Shown: positions 1 to 11,756, counted from the stretch's first letter. The stretch is DNA of 64,000 nt from Schizophyllum amplum (GCA_007026445.1 VDMD01000012.1:496001-560000), one strand, 5' to 3'. Translations and numbers: made by a program. Notes: generated from the sequence alone by a model not told the origin.

Positions 1-380
1 CACCTCCGTCGCCGCATCAACCTCCCCGCACAACAAGTGGTGGCGAATTTCTACGGAGAAGCAGGTTCAGCTCGAACTCCGTGAATCACAGCACGCGGAA
101 CGCACCCTCGCGCGTGCGCGCCTCGCGCAGGGCGTCTTCGGGGAGAGGCGCCGCATCGGGTGCAGAGCTCATGATCTCGTCGCCATCTGCGTCGAGGCGG
201 GGGGCGGCGCTGCCGCGGGCGAGTGCGCGCGCAGTGTTGGCATAGCCGCTATGGCAGAGGTAGTCAAGGACAAGCGAGCGCTGCGATGTACAATGAGGAA
301 TCATAGCAAGCACAATCCAGGCTACATACCAGTTCAGCTGAGGAAGGCGGCGAAGGCGAGGCCCGCTGAGACGGCGCCAT
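1..380 (-). CDS. LisH-CTLH domain protein, GID8/RanBPM-like (3' part outside the window)
   Basis: The gene runs off the left edge. Three exons can be read on the minus strand: 380-330, 280-106 and 50-1. They are joined by introns with good GT-AG ends, and both junctions keep phase. The start MAPSQRASPSPPSSAEL leads directly into a LisH motif (LVLDYLCHSGYANTARALAR), then an acidic linker, then the start of a CTLH segment (EIRHHLLCGEVDAATEV). LisH followed by CTLH and CRA is the architecture of GID/CTLH E3 ligase subunits (GID8/TWA1) and of RanBPM. There is no room for an upstream SPRY domain before CCT4 ends at 703, so a GID8-like or SPRY-less protein is more likely than a full RanBPM. The family is well supported; the exact subunit is inference. 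Confidence 0.72.
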
Positions 381-702
381 GACGGTCGTGAATGAACAAG
401 GAGACTGCCGAACTGAGCCGCGGTCGAGATCGTAGCACGCGTCATATCCCCCTTAGGAAGTCATTGTGCCGTCTACGGCTTGTGCACCTTGCTTTCGGGC
501 GGCTGATGATGTGGCGCGGCAGTGCTTGTCAGGTCTATTGAGCCGCCACAGTTGCAATTGCAACATAATACTTACAACGAGGAGCTGACGACCGGTAGAG
601 CAGCAGTGCCTCAGAGAGCAGCGTCGGCGCTTCAGCAATAACATCAATGAAGATGAGAGCACTAAGTATACAACTGATAATATTTTCCCAAACTTCCCGC
701 CT
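381..702. other. Intergenic: promoter of the LisH-CTLH gene and 3' flank of CCT4
   Basis: The gap lies between the start codon at 380 and the CCT4 stop at 703. It must hold the promoter of the LisH-CTLH gene and the CCT4 3' UTR. I see no convincing coding sequence or repeat in it. Confidence 0.6.
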
Positions 703-2727
703 CTATCGTGCCTGCACATAGTCGTCGATCTTCAACAACAAGCACACAGTCTCCGTCGACAGCTCGATCGCGCTCGTCGAGACAAGCAGCGGCTGCACGA
801 CGTCCTCCTCCAGGATGTTCGATATCAAGCCCTGTAGGAAAACCGTCAATTTACAGGTCTCAGGATACTTGAAGCACAACTCTTACCTTGCGGACGTTGA
901 TACCAGCGTTGCGCTCGCCCAGTGCGTGCCTATTGCGAAGCTCCGTGACGATGGCAATCGGGTTCAAACCTGCGTTCTCCGCAAGCGTCGTCGGGATGAC
1001 CTCCAAAGCATCCGCGTATGCCTGGAAGCAATACGCCTCCATGCCCTTCAGCGTGTGCGAATACTGCGCCAACAGCCGGGAGACGTGGATTTCCGGAGAA
1101 CCACCGCCGCCAATGAGCGCGCTGTCGCGAAGTCAGTCCATGGTTCAACATCAGAAGAAGAACACCCAGACGTACCGCTTCTTCACAAGACAGCGCACAA
1201 CACAGAGGGCGTCGTGCAGACTGCGCTCACACTCCTCAAGAACGAGGCTGTTGCTGCCCATCGCGAGAATGCTGACTGTCCGGCCCCGATTCTTGATACC
1301 CGTGATGCGCACCACCTTCGCGCCAGACTGCGTCGCCTCTTCGACGAGGTCGGCGTACCCGAGCTTGTCTTCCGTGAAGGCCTCGATGTCGGCGATGGGC
1401 TTGCACCCAAGACTCTTCGACAGGAAGTCAATCTCGTCGCGCTCGACGTCCTTCACGGCGAGGATGCCCAGGCGTTTGAGGAAGTTGAGCGACGTGTCGT
1501 CGACCGCGTCGCGCAGGATCGACTTTTGGATGAGCAGCACGTTGCAGCCGGCCTTCTTGATCTTCTTGCACATGTTAAGAAGATATTGGCGGCCCTCCTT
1601 GATGACCTTGTCCATTTGCCGGTAGTCGTTGATGACTACGGTGTTGTCCATCTGCGGAACGTTAGGTGCATGGGTGACGAACGAGATCCCTTTATGCATA
1701 CATCAGGTTTCGGCGGGCTAAGCTGGAATTGAATGATGGCGATCTTGGCCTTTTCAATCCGAGAGGGACCTCCGGCAGATGAGATCACATTCTGGTTGAG
1801 CACGACACCCTCGACGAGCTCCGTGTCCTCAATGGTCCCGCCGACCTTCTTGACGATCCGGATATCTCTAAGATCCACGTTCGAGGAGGTGGGAGTGACA
1901 AGACGGGTAACTGCTTGCACCGCGATGGGCGCCAGCGTTGCCGAGTACTGCGAAACAATCTGAAAAGCGAAGGTTAGGTGCCCGAACACGACAAAAATGT
2001 CAGCACATGCACCTTCGAGTTTAAAGACGTGCTGGCGGCGCGGAGAAGGCTCGCTTTGTCGTTCAGGTCGACCGGAGTGGAGATCTCAGTGAGGTACTCG
2101 ACGGCCTTGACGGATGCTTTCAGGAAGGATTCGGCGATGATCGTGGGGTGCATGCCCTTCTCGAGCATCTTCTCTGCTGCACCGAGGAAGCTACCGGCAA
2201 GGACGACGACTGAGGTCGTCCCATCGCCAGCCTCTACATCCTGCGCGGCTGAGAGATCGACGAGCTGATGGCAAAGTTAGGAAACGCGTGTTGGCATGAG
2301 ATGAGGTCAGGCTTGCCATCTTTGCGGCAGGGTGGAGCGCCTGTATGCTCTTGAGGATAGTAGCGCCGTCGTTGGTGACGATAACCTCGCCTTTGGATGT
2401 TTGAATCTAAAGATGTAAGGATGTGGGCCGCGATCTGACTAGGATGCATGCTCACCATCTTGTCCATCCCCCTCGGTCCCAGAGACGTCCGCACAGCATC
2501 GGATATGGCTAAACAGTTGTCAGTCTTTACATCTGGACCAGTGGATCGTTACACACCCTTCGCGGCGACCATATTCGACATGCGAAGTTCCATTGGCTTG
2601 CCCTGAGAGAGTGTGAGCGCCCTGGCCCACTATCTGGGACCAAGCATACTCTATCATTGAAGGCAGCGTTCGAGCCGAGGCTCTTGGTGACACCCTGCTG
2701 GGCTGAAGTCGGCTGTTTAGACGCCAT
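703..2727 (-). CDS. CCT4: T-complex protein 1 subunit delta (CCT4)
   Basis: This is one of the eight subunits of the cytosolic TRiC/CCT chaperonin, which folds actin, tubulin and WD proteins using ATP. The protein starts [12 protein letters not shown] and ends KIDDYVQAR. Delta-specific stretches are clear: [12 protein letters not shown] near the N-terminus, [23 protein letters not shown], then [15 protein letters not shown], the apical-domain string [16 protein letters not shown], and near the end [18 protein letters not shown]. The chaperonin ATP motif [12 protein letters not shown] is present around 2200. It is split by several short introns and I saw no frame defect. Length matches the family's roughly 530 residues. 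The next gene, UFD1, starts divergently 160 bp upstream. Confidence 0.95.
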
Positions 2728-2889
2728 GGCGGGGAAGAAGGACTTGGGATTTTTCGACGCGTCTGTGTCACGCGCTGCGTGATGCGACGCCGATTTCCAA
2801 ATTGGGCGAGCGTGCGTCAGCCTCGTCGCGGACGCGCCACGGCCACTGATTCTGAAGTTGCTCCTTGGCTCTTGCATTGAAAGCAGACC

Positions 2890-4582
2890 ATGGATTTCGT
2901 GCGTTTACCTCTTGCACCAAGTGAAGCTAGCTCTGATTGTATCTCAGCTGAATGCTGGTCCGAGTCTTTTCGCCCAGTTGGCTGGGTACGCGTTCATCGT
3001 CATCGGCGTTGCTGCATCGCTGAGACCCTCATTAGTGGCGGCGTCTTGCCGGGCATGCCTGGTAGCAGGCGCGCAAATCCAAGACAGTTCGACGAGTACC
3101 TCAAGGCGTACAGCGTCGCGATGTTGCCTGGCAGACCTCGAGACAATGTGTCTTACGGTGGAAAGAGTGCGTGCCCTACCAGCCATGTAGATTGATGCTC
3201 ACCGTCCTCCAGTCATCATGCCGCCGTCTGCTTTAGCACGGTTGACGCGTCTTGATCTGCAAGACCCGTGGATGTTCCAACTGCGTAATCCTGCGAATCC
3301 TGCGGCATCCACACACGCGGGTGTGCTTGAGTTCATCGCCGAGAGGGAGTCGTACATTTGCCGTACTGGATGATGAAGACACTGCGCCTCAATGAAGGAG
3401 ACCCTATCCGAATCACAGGTGCCGAACTCGCGAAGGGCAAGTTCGTCAAGCTGCAGGCTCAGACTGTGCACTTCCTCGAGATCTCTGACCCTAAAGCTGT
3501 GTGCGTCTCCATACCGGTGATATATGCTGCATCTGCTGAACGCAATACAGGCTTGAACAGGCTCTGCGCAACTTCACTGCACTTACGCAAGGAGACATCA
3601 TCGAAATATCCTATAACTCCATTGTGTTCGGCCTCCTCGTCATGGAGGCGGTACCAGGAGGAGAAGGGATCAGCGTGCTCGATACAGATCTTGAGGTCGA
3701 CTTTGCTCCTCCTGTGGGATATGTTGAGCCGGAGAGGCCAAAGGCGCTTCCTCCGCCAACGATGGCAGACAAGCTCAAGATCGACCTGAACTCTGCATCT
3801 CCAGGGTCGTCACGACCGGGCTCTTCCCTGAGTGGCGGATTCGCCGGTGCCTCTACTGGTCAGACGACGTTGAGCAAGGAGGGCGACCACTGGGAGAGCT
3901 TCAAGGGCCGCGGTGAGACCCTGGCAGGAAGGAAGACAAAGGGCAAGGGCGTCTCTCATCGCAAGATTGAAGCTGTTCCGGAAGGCAGCAAGATCATCAA
4001 GACCGAGTACGTGCTTTGTTGCGAACTGTGCCAATGTACTAACCGGCTCCTGCAGCAACCGCAAGATCGTCTCCAATGAAACATTAGAGACAGACGGAAA
4101 GGTGCCGGGTCCGCTCAACCTGCCCTTTGGCCAGCTCTTCTTTGGTTTCAATGTGCCGCCCTACACGCCACCGCCTGCTGCGGCAGCACCAGGCTCGCCG
4201 GGTGCCCCATCCAGCGTATGTACATAACATGTCTCCGGCGTGACTTGCTAACGCGTCCGAACAGCCTATACAATCCTTCTCTGGTGCCGGCGCTACATTA
4301 AGCGGTCGCCCTGCGCCAAGCTCCTCGAGCAGCGCCAGCGCTAAGGGAAAGGAGAAAGAGAAGGAGAACAAGATGGAGACTACTCACGAGTGGGCCGGCT
4401 CTGGACAGACGCTCGGGCGCAGTGTTCCGCGCGACGGGCCAGTGGGCGCTGGCGGTGCCCGGGCCCCGCGTGCGCCAATGCGTGCGGAGAGCTCCCAGAA
4501 GCAGAAACAGAAGGAGCGCAGCCCGACGCCGGACTGGGGGGTCGACGACGACGACGACGTTATTATGTATGACAGCGACTAG
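2890..4582 (+). CDS. UFD1: Ubiquitin fusion degradation protein 1 (Cdc48 cofactor UFD1)
   Basis: UFD1 forms the Ufd1-Npl4 adaptor that brings ubiquitinated clients to the Cdc48/p97 ATPase for ERAD and extraction from chromatin. Exon 1 is only three codons (MDF). Introns at 2899-2947 and 2986-3035 restore the frame into LNAGPSLFAQLAGG and then FDEYLKAYSVAMLPGRPRD. The double-psi barrel is recognisable from MPPSALARLTRLDL, GVLEFIAE and WMMKTLRLNEGD, through FLEISDPKAVLEQALRNFT and GDIIEISYN, to the conserved VDFAPPVGYVEPER. The C-terminus has the Npl4/Cdc48-binding-type tail with FGQLFFGF and a low-complexity end, DDDDDVIMYDSD. The tiny first exon is easily missed by gene callers. The family assignment is firm. 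Confidence 0.93.
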
Positions 4583-4884
4583 GCTGGGGGCAGCTACTTC
4601 CTTTCAATGCTCTACCAATTCGGGCAGTTCTTCCCACTGCATTTCGTAATTTACACTGTAAAGTACTTCGTTGAACAGGCTATCTAGAGATGAATATTCA
4701 CGACGCAACGCTAATTTACGGTGGGCTTGTGCCAGGCTTGTGCTGACAGTGAGAGGTTCTCCAGCAGGTTGAGCTTGTGGGCGCACCACGCGCGCCACAC
4801 GGTGACCGGACCGGAGATCCACATCGACTGCAATCCAGGGACAGATCCTGACGTCTCCCTCGACGCGCACCTTTACACCCTACG
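4583..4884 (+). promoter_or_regulatory. UFD1 3' flank and N-myristoyltransferase promoter
   Basis: This is a gap of about 300 bp between two genes transcribed in the same direction. It must carry the UFD1 polyadenylation region and the next promoter. No clear TATA box or repeat was recognised. Confidence 0.4.
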
Positions 4885-6924
4885 ATGTCTAGCGCACAAT
4901 CCCACGAGATTCAAGAGGTCGTCGACCCCGACGCCGTCGCTGAGGCAGTCGACGATGTCGAGAACGTCTCCGATGGCGAGTCCGGCGAGGACGACGCGCA
5001 ACCGACCGCGTCAACGTCCGCCGACGCCTCCTCGAGCAAGAAAAAGAAGAAGAAGAGCAAGGCGAAGAAGGCGCTCAATGCGCTGCGGGGGAAGAAGGAG
5101 GTGCCCGACCAGGTCGTGGACGTCGTGCTGGAGAAGGTGAAGGAGCGCGGAGGGGAGGCGGGCGCGAGTGCGAATGCGGAGAACGTCCGGCTGGCGCTGG
5201 AGCAGATCAAGATCATGGATATCATGAAGGGGAAGGTGGGCCTGGGGCATGCGACGAAGAAGGATATGGCAGATCATAAGGTGCGCGGCCTCGTCTTGGG
5301 ACGCGTATGCGACGCTGATTCTCGCGCTTAGTTCTGGAAGACGCAGCCCGTGACGAAGTTCGGTACGCTGCGCTACGTTCTACCCGAGCCATCATACTGA
5401 AGACGCGGCAGGTGAGAAGCCCCCCGAGGAGGATGGTGCCATCGAGCCGTCTGTGCCGTCAGAGGAGGTCCGACAGACGCCGTATCCCCTCCCTAATGAT
5501 TTTGAGTGGGCAACCCTGGACCTGGAAGATGATAAGGAGGTGTGCAATGTATACCCCTCTACGCCTGGTTGCTCACTATTCAAACAGAACAAGGAAGTCT
5601 ACGACCTCTTGTCGTTGAATTATGTCGAGGACTCCGATGCGTCCTTCCGATTCCAGTACACCGCTGAATTCCTTCGATGGTATGTAATCTTCGCCTGCGC
5701 TGCGATCTACCGTTCATTAGACCAGGGCATGCACTCCGCCCGGCTTCCACAAGAGCTGGCACATTGGTGTTCGCGTGAAGTCGAACAAGAAGCTCGTCGC
5801 CTTCATATCTGCAGTACCAATAAAATTGCGGGTGCGCGAAAAGTAAGAGGATATCTCGCATCTTCTCTCTCTCTGAACTCAACTTTTTCCCAGGGAGGTC
5901 CAGGCGAGCGAGGTCAACTACTTGTGCGTGCACAAGAAACTGCGGTCCAGGCGGTTGGCGCCTGTCCTCATCAAGGAGGTCACTCGGAAATGTAACCTTT
6001 TGGGCACATTCCAAGCTATCTACACCGGAGGTGTCGTGATACCCACTCCCGTGTCCACCTGCCGGTGAGTCCTGCCTCCGATCATACGACCCTACAATGC
6101 TTGACATGATGAAGGTACTACCACCGCTCAATCAACATCCCGAAGCTAGTGGACATCAAGTTCACATATGTGCCGCGCAATTCTACGATTGCGCGCATGA
6201 CGCGGCTGCATAAGGTCTCCGAGAAGACATCGCTGGTTGGCCTTCGGGAGATGAGGGATGAGGATATGGAGCAGGTGGCGACGTTGTTCTCGGAGTACAT
6301 GAATCGGTTCCACCTGGTGCCACTCATGTCGCTCGAAGAGGCACGACACCAGTTCTTGAGCGGACGCGGCGTGGGTGAGCCAGTTGACGGCCGGCGTGAG
6401 CGCCAAGTGACATGGAGCTACGTTGTCGAGGTATGGCGCTGTTTCTGCTTGCCTGCAACATCGCTGACGGCGATGCAGGATCCTGAGACACACAAGATCA
6501 CGGACTTCTTCTCCTTCTACTCCTTGCCATCGACGGTCATTAACAACCCCAAGCATGATGTCCTGCATGCCGCGTACCTCTTCTACTACGCGTCGAGCGT
6601 CGGGCTCGACCCTGACGCAGAGGCATCCGGGCAGTTGCAAAGCCGGCTGACAGCACTCGCCGGCGACGCGCTCGTGATCGCGAGCAATGCGAAGTTCGAC
6701 GTCTTCAATGCGTTGACACTCATGGATAACCCGATGTTCCTTGAGGAACTCAAGGTACGGTCTCGAACTTAGCACCTTAACCGTGGCTTACTTGGGAGCA
6801 GTTCGGGCAGGGAGATGGGTTCCTCCATTTCTATCTGTACAATTGGAGGACGGCACCACTGGCAGGTGTAGAAGGGATAGATGGCACTCCGGCTGGGCGT
6901 GGTGTCGGGGTGGTCATGCTCTGA
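4885..6924 (+). CDS. NMT1: Glycylpeptide N-tetradecanoyltransferase (N-myristoyltransferase)
   Basis: The enzyme transfers myristate from myristoyl-CoA to N-terminal glycines in the cytosol and at ribosomes. The N-terminus is acidic and then lysine-rich ([20 protein letters not shown]), as in other NMTs. Landmarks in order are [61 protein letters not shown], the acyl-CoA signature [29 protein letters not shown], and the C-terminal [13 protein letters not shown]. The chain ends GVGVVML at 6924, so the C-terminal leucine carboxylate used as catalytic base in the yeast enzyme is preserved. Several short introns interrupt it and the frame is intact. Essential in fungi. Confidence 0.95.
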
Positions 6925-7302
6925 GAAGGTCTGTCAGTGTCTTCTATACGGACCAAGCTCTGCCAAATAAATATACATATACGTGACGGTCGTCATCTTT
7001 CCACATAGAATAGCTGCATTTGTCCATCGATCCTGCAATGCCAGCGCTCATCACTAACAACTAGAGAGTTAAGAGACTTCAATGTGTCTATATACACGAC
7101 TGATCCTTGAACTTTGATAGGCGCCCGGCGGTAACTAGAACATCCGGATGTGACTGCACCGTAACGGCTAACCATGTCATGTGATTGGCAAAACAATGCA
7201 CGCGCCGCGTCGTTGACGCGCTGAGACCTTGTGGATCGGCTTGTTTCTGACGGTCATCCGCTGGACACCTCTCCTCCCAAGGCGCTCTTCTATCCGCCTG
7301 CC
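6925..7302 (+). other. Intergenic between N-myristoyltransferase and ECO1
   Basis: The gap holds the NMT 3' UTR, with an A/T-rich stretch near 6964-6985, and the ECO1 promoter. In-frame sequence upstream of 7303 begins only with non-ATG codons, which is why the ATG at 7303 is taken as the ECO1 start. Confidence 0.5.
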
Positions 7303-8524
7303 ATGGCCTCCACAATCAAGCGCACCTACTCCTCGCGAAACAAGACGCGTCCGCTCACGTTCTCCTCGCCGCTACAGTCGGATCTCGCGTCTTCGCCCCC
7401 GGCTGCTGGGCGCAAGCGTCCACTTCAAGCGCGTTCTAGCACAGAGGACAATATCCTTGATTCCCCTTCCACAAAGCGACCTCGAACCACCTCCGATGCC
7501 AGTTCATCCGATTCTACAACACTGTCATCGTCGAAACCAAGCACACTACGCACTGCACCTTCTACATCGTCGCAGAATGAGAAGAGTGTGCTCTTCCAAC
7601 GCAAGCCCACCAAGATGAAATCGAAGAGCGGGAAGGGGAAGTCCGCGTCCGCGTCCGCGCAACAGAAGACCCTCACACAGCTGCACTTCGTGCTCGACCA
7701 GTCCGTGATGCGGACGTGCGCGTTGTGTGGCCTCTCATACACGAAGGCCGCCCCGGAAGACGAAACGCTCCATCGCGCGCACTGCGCACGCGTGCGCAAG
7801 GGCATGGAGTGGGGTCGCGAGGAAGAGCGCGAGCGGGAGAAGGCAGGCGTCGTAGAAGTCGAGGGTGGCGCGGCGTGGAATACCGCCAAGGGCAAAGTGC
7901 GAGGGAGGATCATCTGCTTCAGGGCAGACGTGGGGGGAAAGATTGGGAGCAAGGTGCGTCTCGCTTCGCCCATGACATTTCGTCCGCTGATCTATAATGT
8001 CCTATCAGCTTGCTACTCTTCTCGACACGATCAGCCTCGCGCTATCATCCCCGCCGCTCACGAAGGAGATCCTAAACGCGTCTAAAGTATACCTGTTCCT
8101 ACAGGGGCCCGCAGTAGCGGGTGGACGGGAGAAGATTGCAGGCTGCGTGATAGCGCAGCGCATCGAAACCGCCATGGCAATAGCCACCCCGGAGGAGGTC
8201 TCTGCATCCTCTCCTAACTCCACGACTTCCGGCCCTAGTACCCCACCCACCGCCACCATGGTCGCTGTTGACACCAGTACCGGCCTCTTCTGCCATCCAG
8301 CGCAGCTCTCGACGCCGATGGGTATCCCACGGCTGTTCGTGCCCTCGTCGCACCGGCGTATGGGGGTCGCCAGTCGACTGCTCGACGCGGCCTGTCGGAC
8401 TTTCATCTATGGCTGCGAGCTTGACCCTCGCAAGGAAGAGGTCGCATTCACGCAGCCCACAGGAGATGGTGCGGCGCTCATGCGCGGATGGGGTGGTGGC
8501 AAGGTGCGAATTTATGAGGAGTAA
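7303..8524 (+). CDS. ECO1: Sister-chromatid cohesion N-acetyltransferase (ECO1/CTF7/ESCO family)
   Basis: Acetylates the cohesin subunit Smc3 in S phase to lock cohesion. The protein begins MASTIKRTYSSRNK with a disordered, basic region. It then has a single C2H2 zinc finger (RTCALCGLSYTKAAPEDE...HRAHC), typical of the family. After one intron near 7953-8008 comes the acetyltransferase domain, with the acetyl-CoA loop RLFVPSSHRRMGVASRLLDA and the family C-terminus AFTQPTGDGAALMRGWGG. The ATG at 7303 has an in-frame upstream extension without an ATG, so it is the likely start. The insert between the finger and the GNAT core contains a Ser/Thr/Pro stretch (SASSPNSTTSGPSTPPT) that I would expect to be a disordered loop. 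Confidence 0.92.
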
Positions 8525-8738
8525 TGGGAAGAGGATGTTCTACATACCTGGTCACCATTAGTATCAGTCCGTTTGGACATTGCATCCATGCATATCTAGA
8601 TTTGTCCGCGCATCCAGCGCATCGTTCGTTCTGTAGCACGCCGCAATCATTGATGTACATGTCCAACGAGGGTCCGTCCATAATTTATGGCAATAATATC
8701 CGCGCGTATGGTCTGCACTCCATGGCAGACGGCTGGCG

Positions 8739-9296
8739 CTAGTCGACATCGAAGTCATGATCGAAATACTCAATAGCGAACGGGCGGAACGTGAGGATGG
8801 TAAGGCAGCCAAGGACGAAACACAGGATAATGATCAAGAACATGTCCCGCGCTGGCAGGAAAGAACGCATGAGTGACGTGGATCACCTCGCAAAGCAGCA
8901 CTCACAAAGCGGCCAACTGAGATGATTGTGGCAATACCCATAGCGCCTCCGGTATCGCTTCCTCTCGCGCGAGCGTCTCCGGTGCCCGTGCTCATCCATC
9001 CAGACGGTGCTCGTGCGCACGGTCGTCTGTATCTCCGTCGAGGCGGGGTCGAACTCGACGCGCCGGTCGCGGAACCGGTGCGACGTGCGTGCGGTGCCCC
9101 AGCTCTGTTCCGAGCTGTCGCTGTCCGATCCATCGTCCTCCACGGACGGCCCGTCGTCGGGGGAGGGGCTCTCGGTATCAAGGGGAAGCCCGGCATCGCG
9201 GTTGTCGAGGGCGGAGACTGGGCCGAGGGCACCGACGGCGGAGAGGACGACAGGGAAGGTGGACGCGGGCGCTTCAAGCAGGGTGCGCGTGGCCAT
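8739..9296 (-). CDS. Small C-terminally anchored membrane protein of unknown function
   Basis: Exon 1 starts MATRTLLEAPASTF at 9296. It encodes an acidic, Ser/Asp-rich region, then WMDEHGHRRRSRERKRYRRR. An intron (donor gtgagt, acceptor cctgccag, junction phase kept through a TCG codon) leads to a short last exon with one hydrophobic helix, MFLIIILCFVLGCLTILTF, followed by RPFAIEYFDHDFDVD and stop. The layout is a cytosolic disordered domain, a very basic patch and a single transmembrane segment within about 35 residues of the C-terminus. That resembles a tail-anchored or single-pass ER/Golgi protein. No family was recognised. The final acidic tail is distinctive and may help homology searching. 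Confidence 0.62.
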
Positions 9297-10317
9297 ATAA
9301 TGGGGAAAGGGAGTGTACAACAGGAGAGAGAGGAGGGGAGGAGGTTATTCGTACAGATTGTTGATAGTTTTGGGTCGGAGGTCGAAGGGGATGGGGTCCT
9401 TCGACTGACTGGTTTGGATGGCACGGTCGAGTCAGATGACCGCGTCGAGCTGACTGGTTTCGTCGAGGTTATTGGTTTAGTCGGGGTTATTGGGTGCGCC
9501 GACTGGGTGAAGTTCGTCGAGTAGAATGATCTCCTCGCGCTCTTGTCGTGAGCTCGGGCGAGTGCTGGGTCTGTTGCAGCACTGAGCCGACGGAGCGGAC
9601 TTGCTCGGAAGAGTGCAGCGGTCGTACACAGGGAAAGACGCCTCGCCGCCAGGGCTAGAGGGCGGCTTAGGTCATAAGGCAGCCGCCGTCGCGGTCGAGG
9701 ACGATCAACGCAAGTTCGGAAGCGCGCTGCGCGCCCTGACGTTGAGTTTCCCACGGTCACAAGAAGTTGTTCTCGCTCACGTTCGAGTGCTTGTTTGATC
9801 ACAACCTCTATCCTGCGGGTGCCATGCATACTCTTCCTCGTTGAACGCATTACTGTTTGCTGATGCAAGCCTTCAAACTCGGAGACCTGGCGCGTGTGTC
9901 AAGACATGCAGTCTATAATACAGTATCGTACGCGCGAGCGGTGAAAATCTCTGTCGTCTCTGTTGTATGTATCGGTACGGTAAGTGTATTATATTGGACA
10001 GTATTTTGGCAAGGCATATCACATGGGCATGGTGAGGAGCACGCAAACCGTCGCTTCCAGCCGTGGCAGGAAAGGTTACTAGACTCACCGTGTCAGTAGA
10101 GATTGGCTCGCCCCCAGCGCAGACACGAAGGTAGAAATCGAGGCGATGCACCGCTAGAACGCCGTCGTGAATGAGACATCGGTCACACAGCAGATACGCG
10201 AGCCACATTGCATTGCGAAGACGTCGTCGGCTGACGGGCAGCACTCGTCGCGTGAGCAGGTCGCCTGGCCCTGTACTCCATTCGCGACTCGCCTGCGCGC
10301 CCAACACGCGCCCGTGC
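9297..10317 (-). promoter_or_regulatory. Intergenic: promoter of the membrane-protein gene and 3' flank of the carrier gene
   Basis: About 1 kb separates two minus-strand genes. The part next to 9296 is strongly strand-asymmetric, rich in C, A and T on the minus strand, and contains imperfect direct repeats. Other-frame ORFs here lack any recognisable domain and I treat them as non-coding. Confidence 0.4.
9471..9493 (-). promoter_or_regulatory. Pair of CCAAT boxes in a direct repeat
   Basis: On the minus strand, CCAAT occurs at 9475-9471 and again at 9493-9489, each inside a near-identical CCAATAACCYCGAC unit. The pair lies about 180-200 bp upstream of the membrane-protein start at 9296. CCAAT boxes are bound by the HAP/NF-Y complex in fungi. 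Function here is inferred only from spacing and repetition. Confidence 0.35.
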
Positions 10318-11756
10318 CTACGGCAGCTCGTCGATGTAGCTCGCCGTAAGGTCGAAGAACGTCCACAGAAGGCCGTGCGTTGTGACACTGCGCAGCGCGC
10401 TCACTCCCAGGCCACGGTATATCCGCGCGACGCCGGCGAGGAGAGGCTGTGGCGCCGATGGGTCGGGTCCTATAGAGTGTTGGTACAGTGAAAAGAACGT
10501 CGGAAGCGACGCACCTTTCACAAGACGCGTGAAGGTCTCGACGGGACCTCTATATCGGTCACCCGCCAGCGCTCGTTGCTGGACTTTCGTCTTGACACTG
10601 AGGGTTTGTATGTTAGCGGTGGCGAAATATGATCAGAGTAGAAGATACGCACACATCCAATGGGTAGATCAATGCCCAGCTCGTGACACCAGCAAGAGAT
10701 CCGCACACGAAGGGTACGAGCGATCCAGGAATGGGCAGCCATGGTGGTGTTTCGTGCTGTTCTCCCCTTCTATCACGCCCTATCGCTGGTGAGCACTCAG
10801 GGAACGCAAGGGGATAGAGAGGCATACCCAGAGCATGCCGCATAGCATCGTATTCCATGAAGTAAAGCATGGTCCCAGACGTATCGCGAACGCAATGGAG
10901 ACTCAACCCGGTGTACAGTCCCCGTATGCCGTTTGCCTGGTATATCTCCTTGACGGCTGAAAGGGTGCCGGCCGCTTTCCGGAGGCTTTGACCTTTGCTT
11001 GCGGCGATGGAGAATTCGAGTTGTCGACGAACCTACACGGGAACGCCGTCAGATACAGCGTATGGTGTAGGTCACCGCAGCTCCGACCTTGACCAGCTCG
11101 AAGGCTAGGGTGATTGTCAGCAAGTGCGTTTGACTATGAGGAGCGACAACGTACGAGCGCTGCCAAAGGAGATGAGTGCACCGGACATGGCTCCACCCGC
11201 ACCGCCGGCGATGGCAGCGTCGACGATGCTATCGCGCGCAAGAATGCCGCGTTGTGCGAATCCCTCCTTTGTTCGGCTGTAGATGGTGAAGCTGGCGGCA
11301 CCTGGAGAACGCGTCAGCGACTGGTAACGTCGCAGATCGAAATGACGCACGGACGAATGAGATGGTGAGGAGCGGGATCCATATGCCTCGGAAGAAGCCC
11401 TTCATGCCCTCATCGCGATAGACGAGCATAGCGAGCTGGGGAATGGAGACGGCATGTCGAGTTGTTTGCAGACGCGACTTCATCGAGTCGAGCTGGGGCA
11501 GAGTGAGCGCGCGGAATGTGGCAAGCGACGACTGGGACGTACCGGGTACCCGGCAAAAGTTGATATGTAGCTGGCGCATATGGCCGCTACGACGGGCTTG
11601 TTCCCTGCGCGCTGTCAGTAACAGTTCATGATGCGATCCGCGGCACGCACTTTTGAGCAGGTCATTGAACTTGGCCGAGTCGTAGAAGGGATAGCCCGAG
11701 CTGGATGGGGTCAGCGCTGGCGGGCACGGGTGGGGGAGCAGCATGCCTGGTTCCAT
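10318..11756 (-). CDS. Mitochondrial carrier family (SLC25) transporter, substrate unknown
   Basis: An inner-membrane metabolite carrier with three repeats. Start MEPGMLLPHP at 11756, then YPFYDSAKFNDLLK. After an intron comes KPVVAAICASYISTFAGYP. The first signature is YPLDSMKSRLQTT, followed by YRDEGMKGFFRGIWIPLLT. The second signature is degenerate (FELVKVRRQLEFS, without the proline) and is followed by GIRGLYTGLSLHCVRDTSG. The third is YPLDVVKTKVQQRAL, and the chain ends DLTASYIDELP. Many short introns interrupt it. An out-of-frame ATG sits four bases upstream, at 11760, so start choice deserves care. The substrate cannot be told from the sequence. The gene shares a short divergent promoter with MTO1, which also fits a mitochondrial role. 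Confidence 0.85.

Noticed and set aside
815..1732. 305-codon plus-strand ORF antisense to CCT4
   Set aside because: It mirrors the CCT4 exons. GC-rich third positions keep the complementary frame open, and it has no domain of its own.
8834..9868. 344-codon minus-strand ORF spanning the small membrane-protein gene and its promoter
   Set aside because: It overlaps the spliced gene in another frame, is Ser/Thr/Pro/Arg low complexity and has no domain. The spliced reading with a clear membrane helix explains the locus better.
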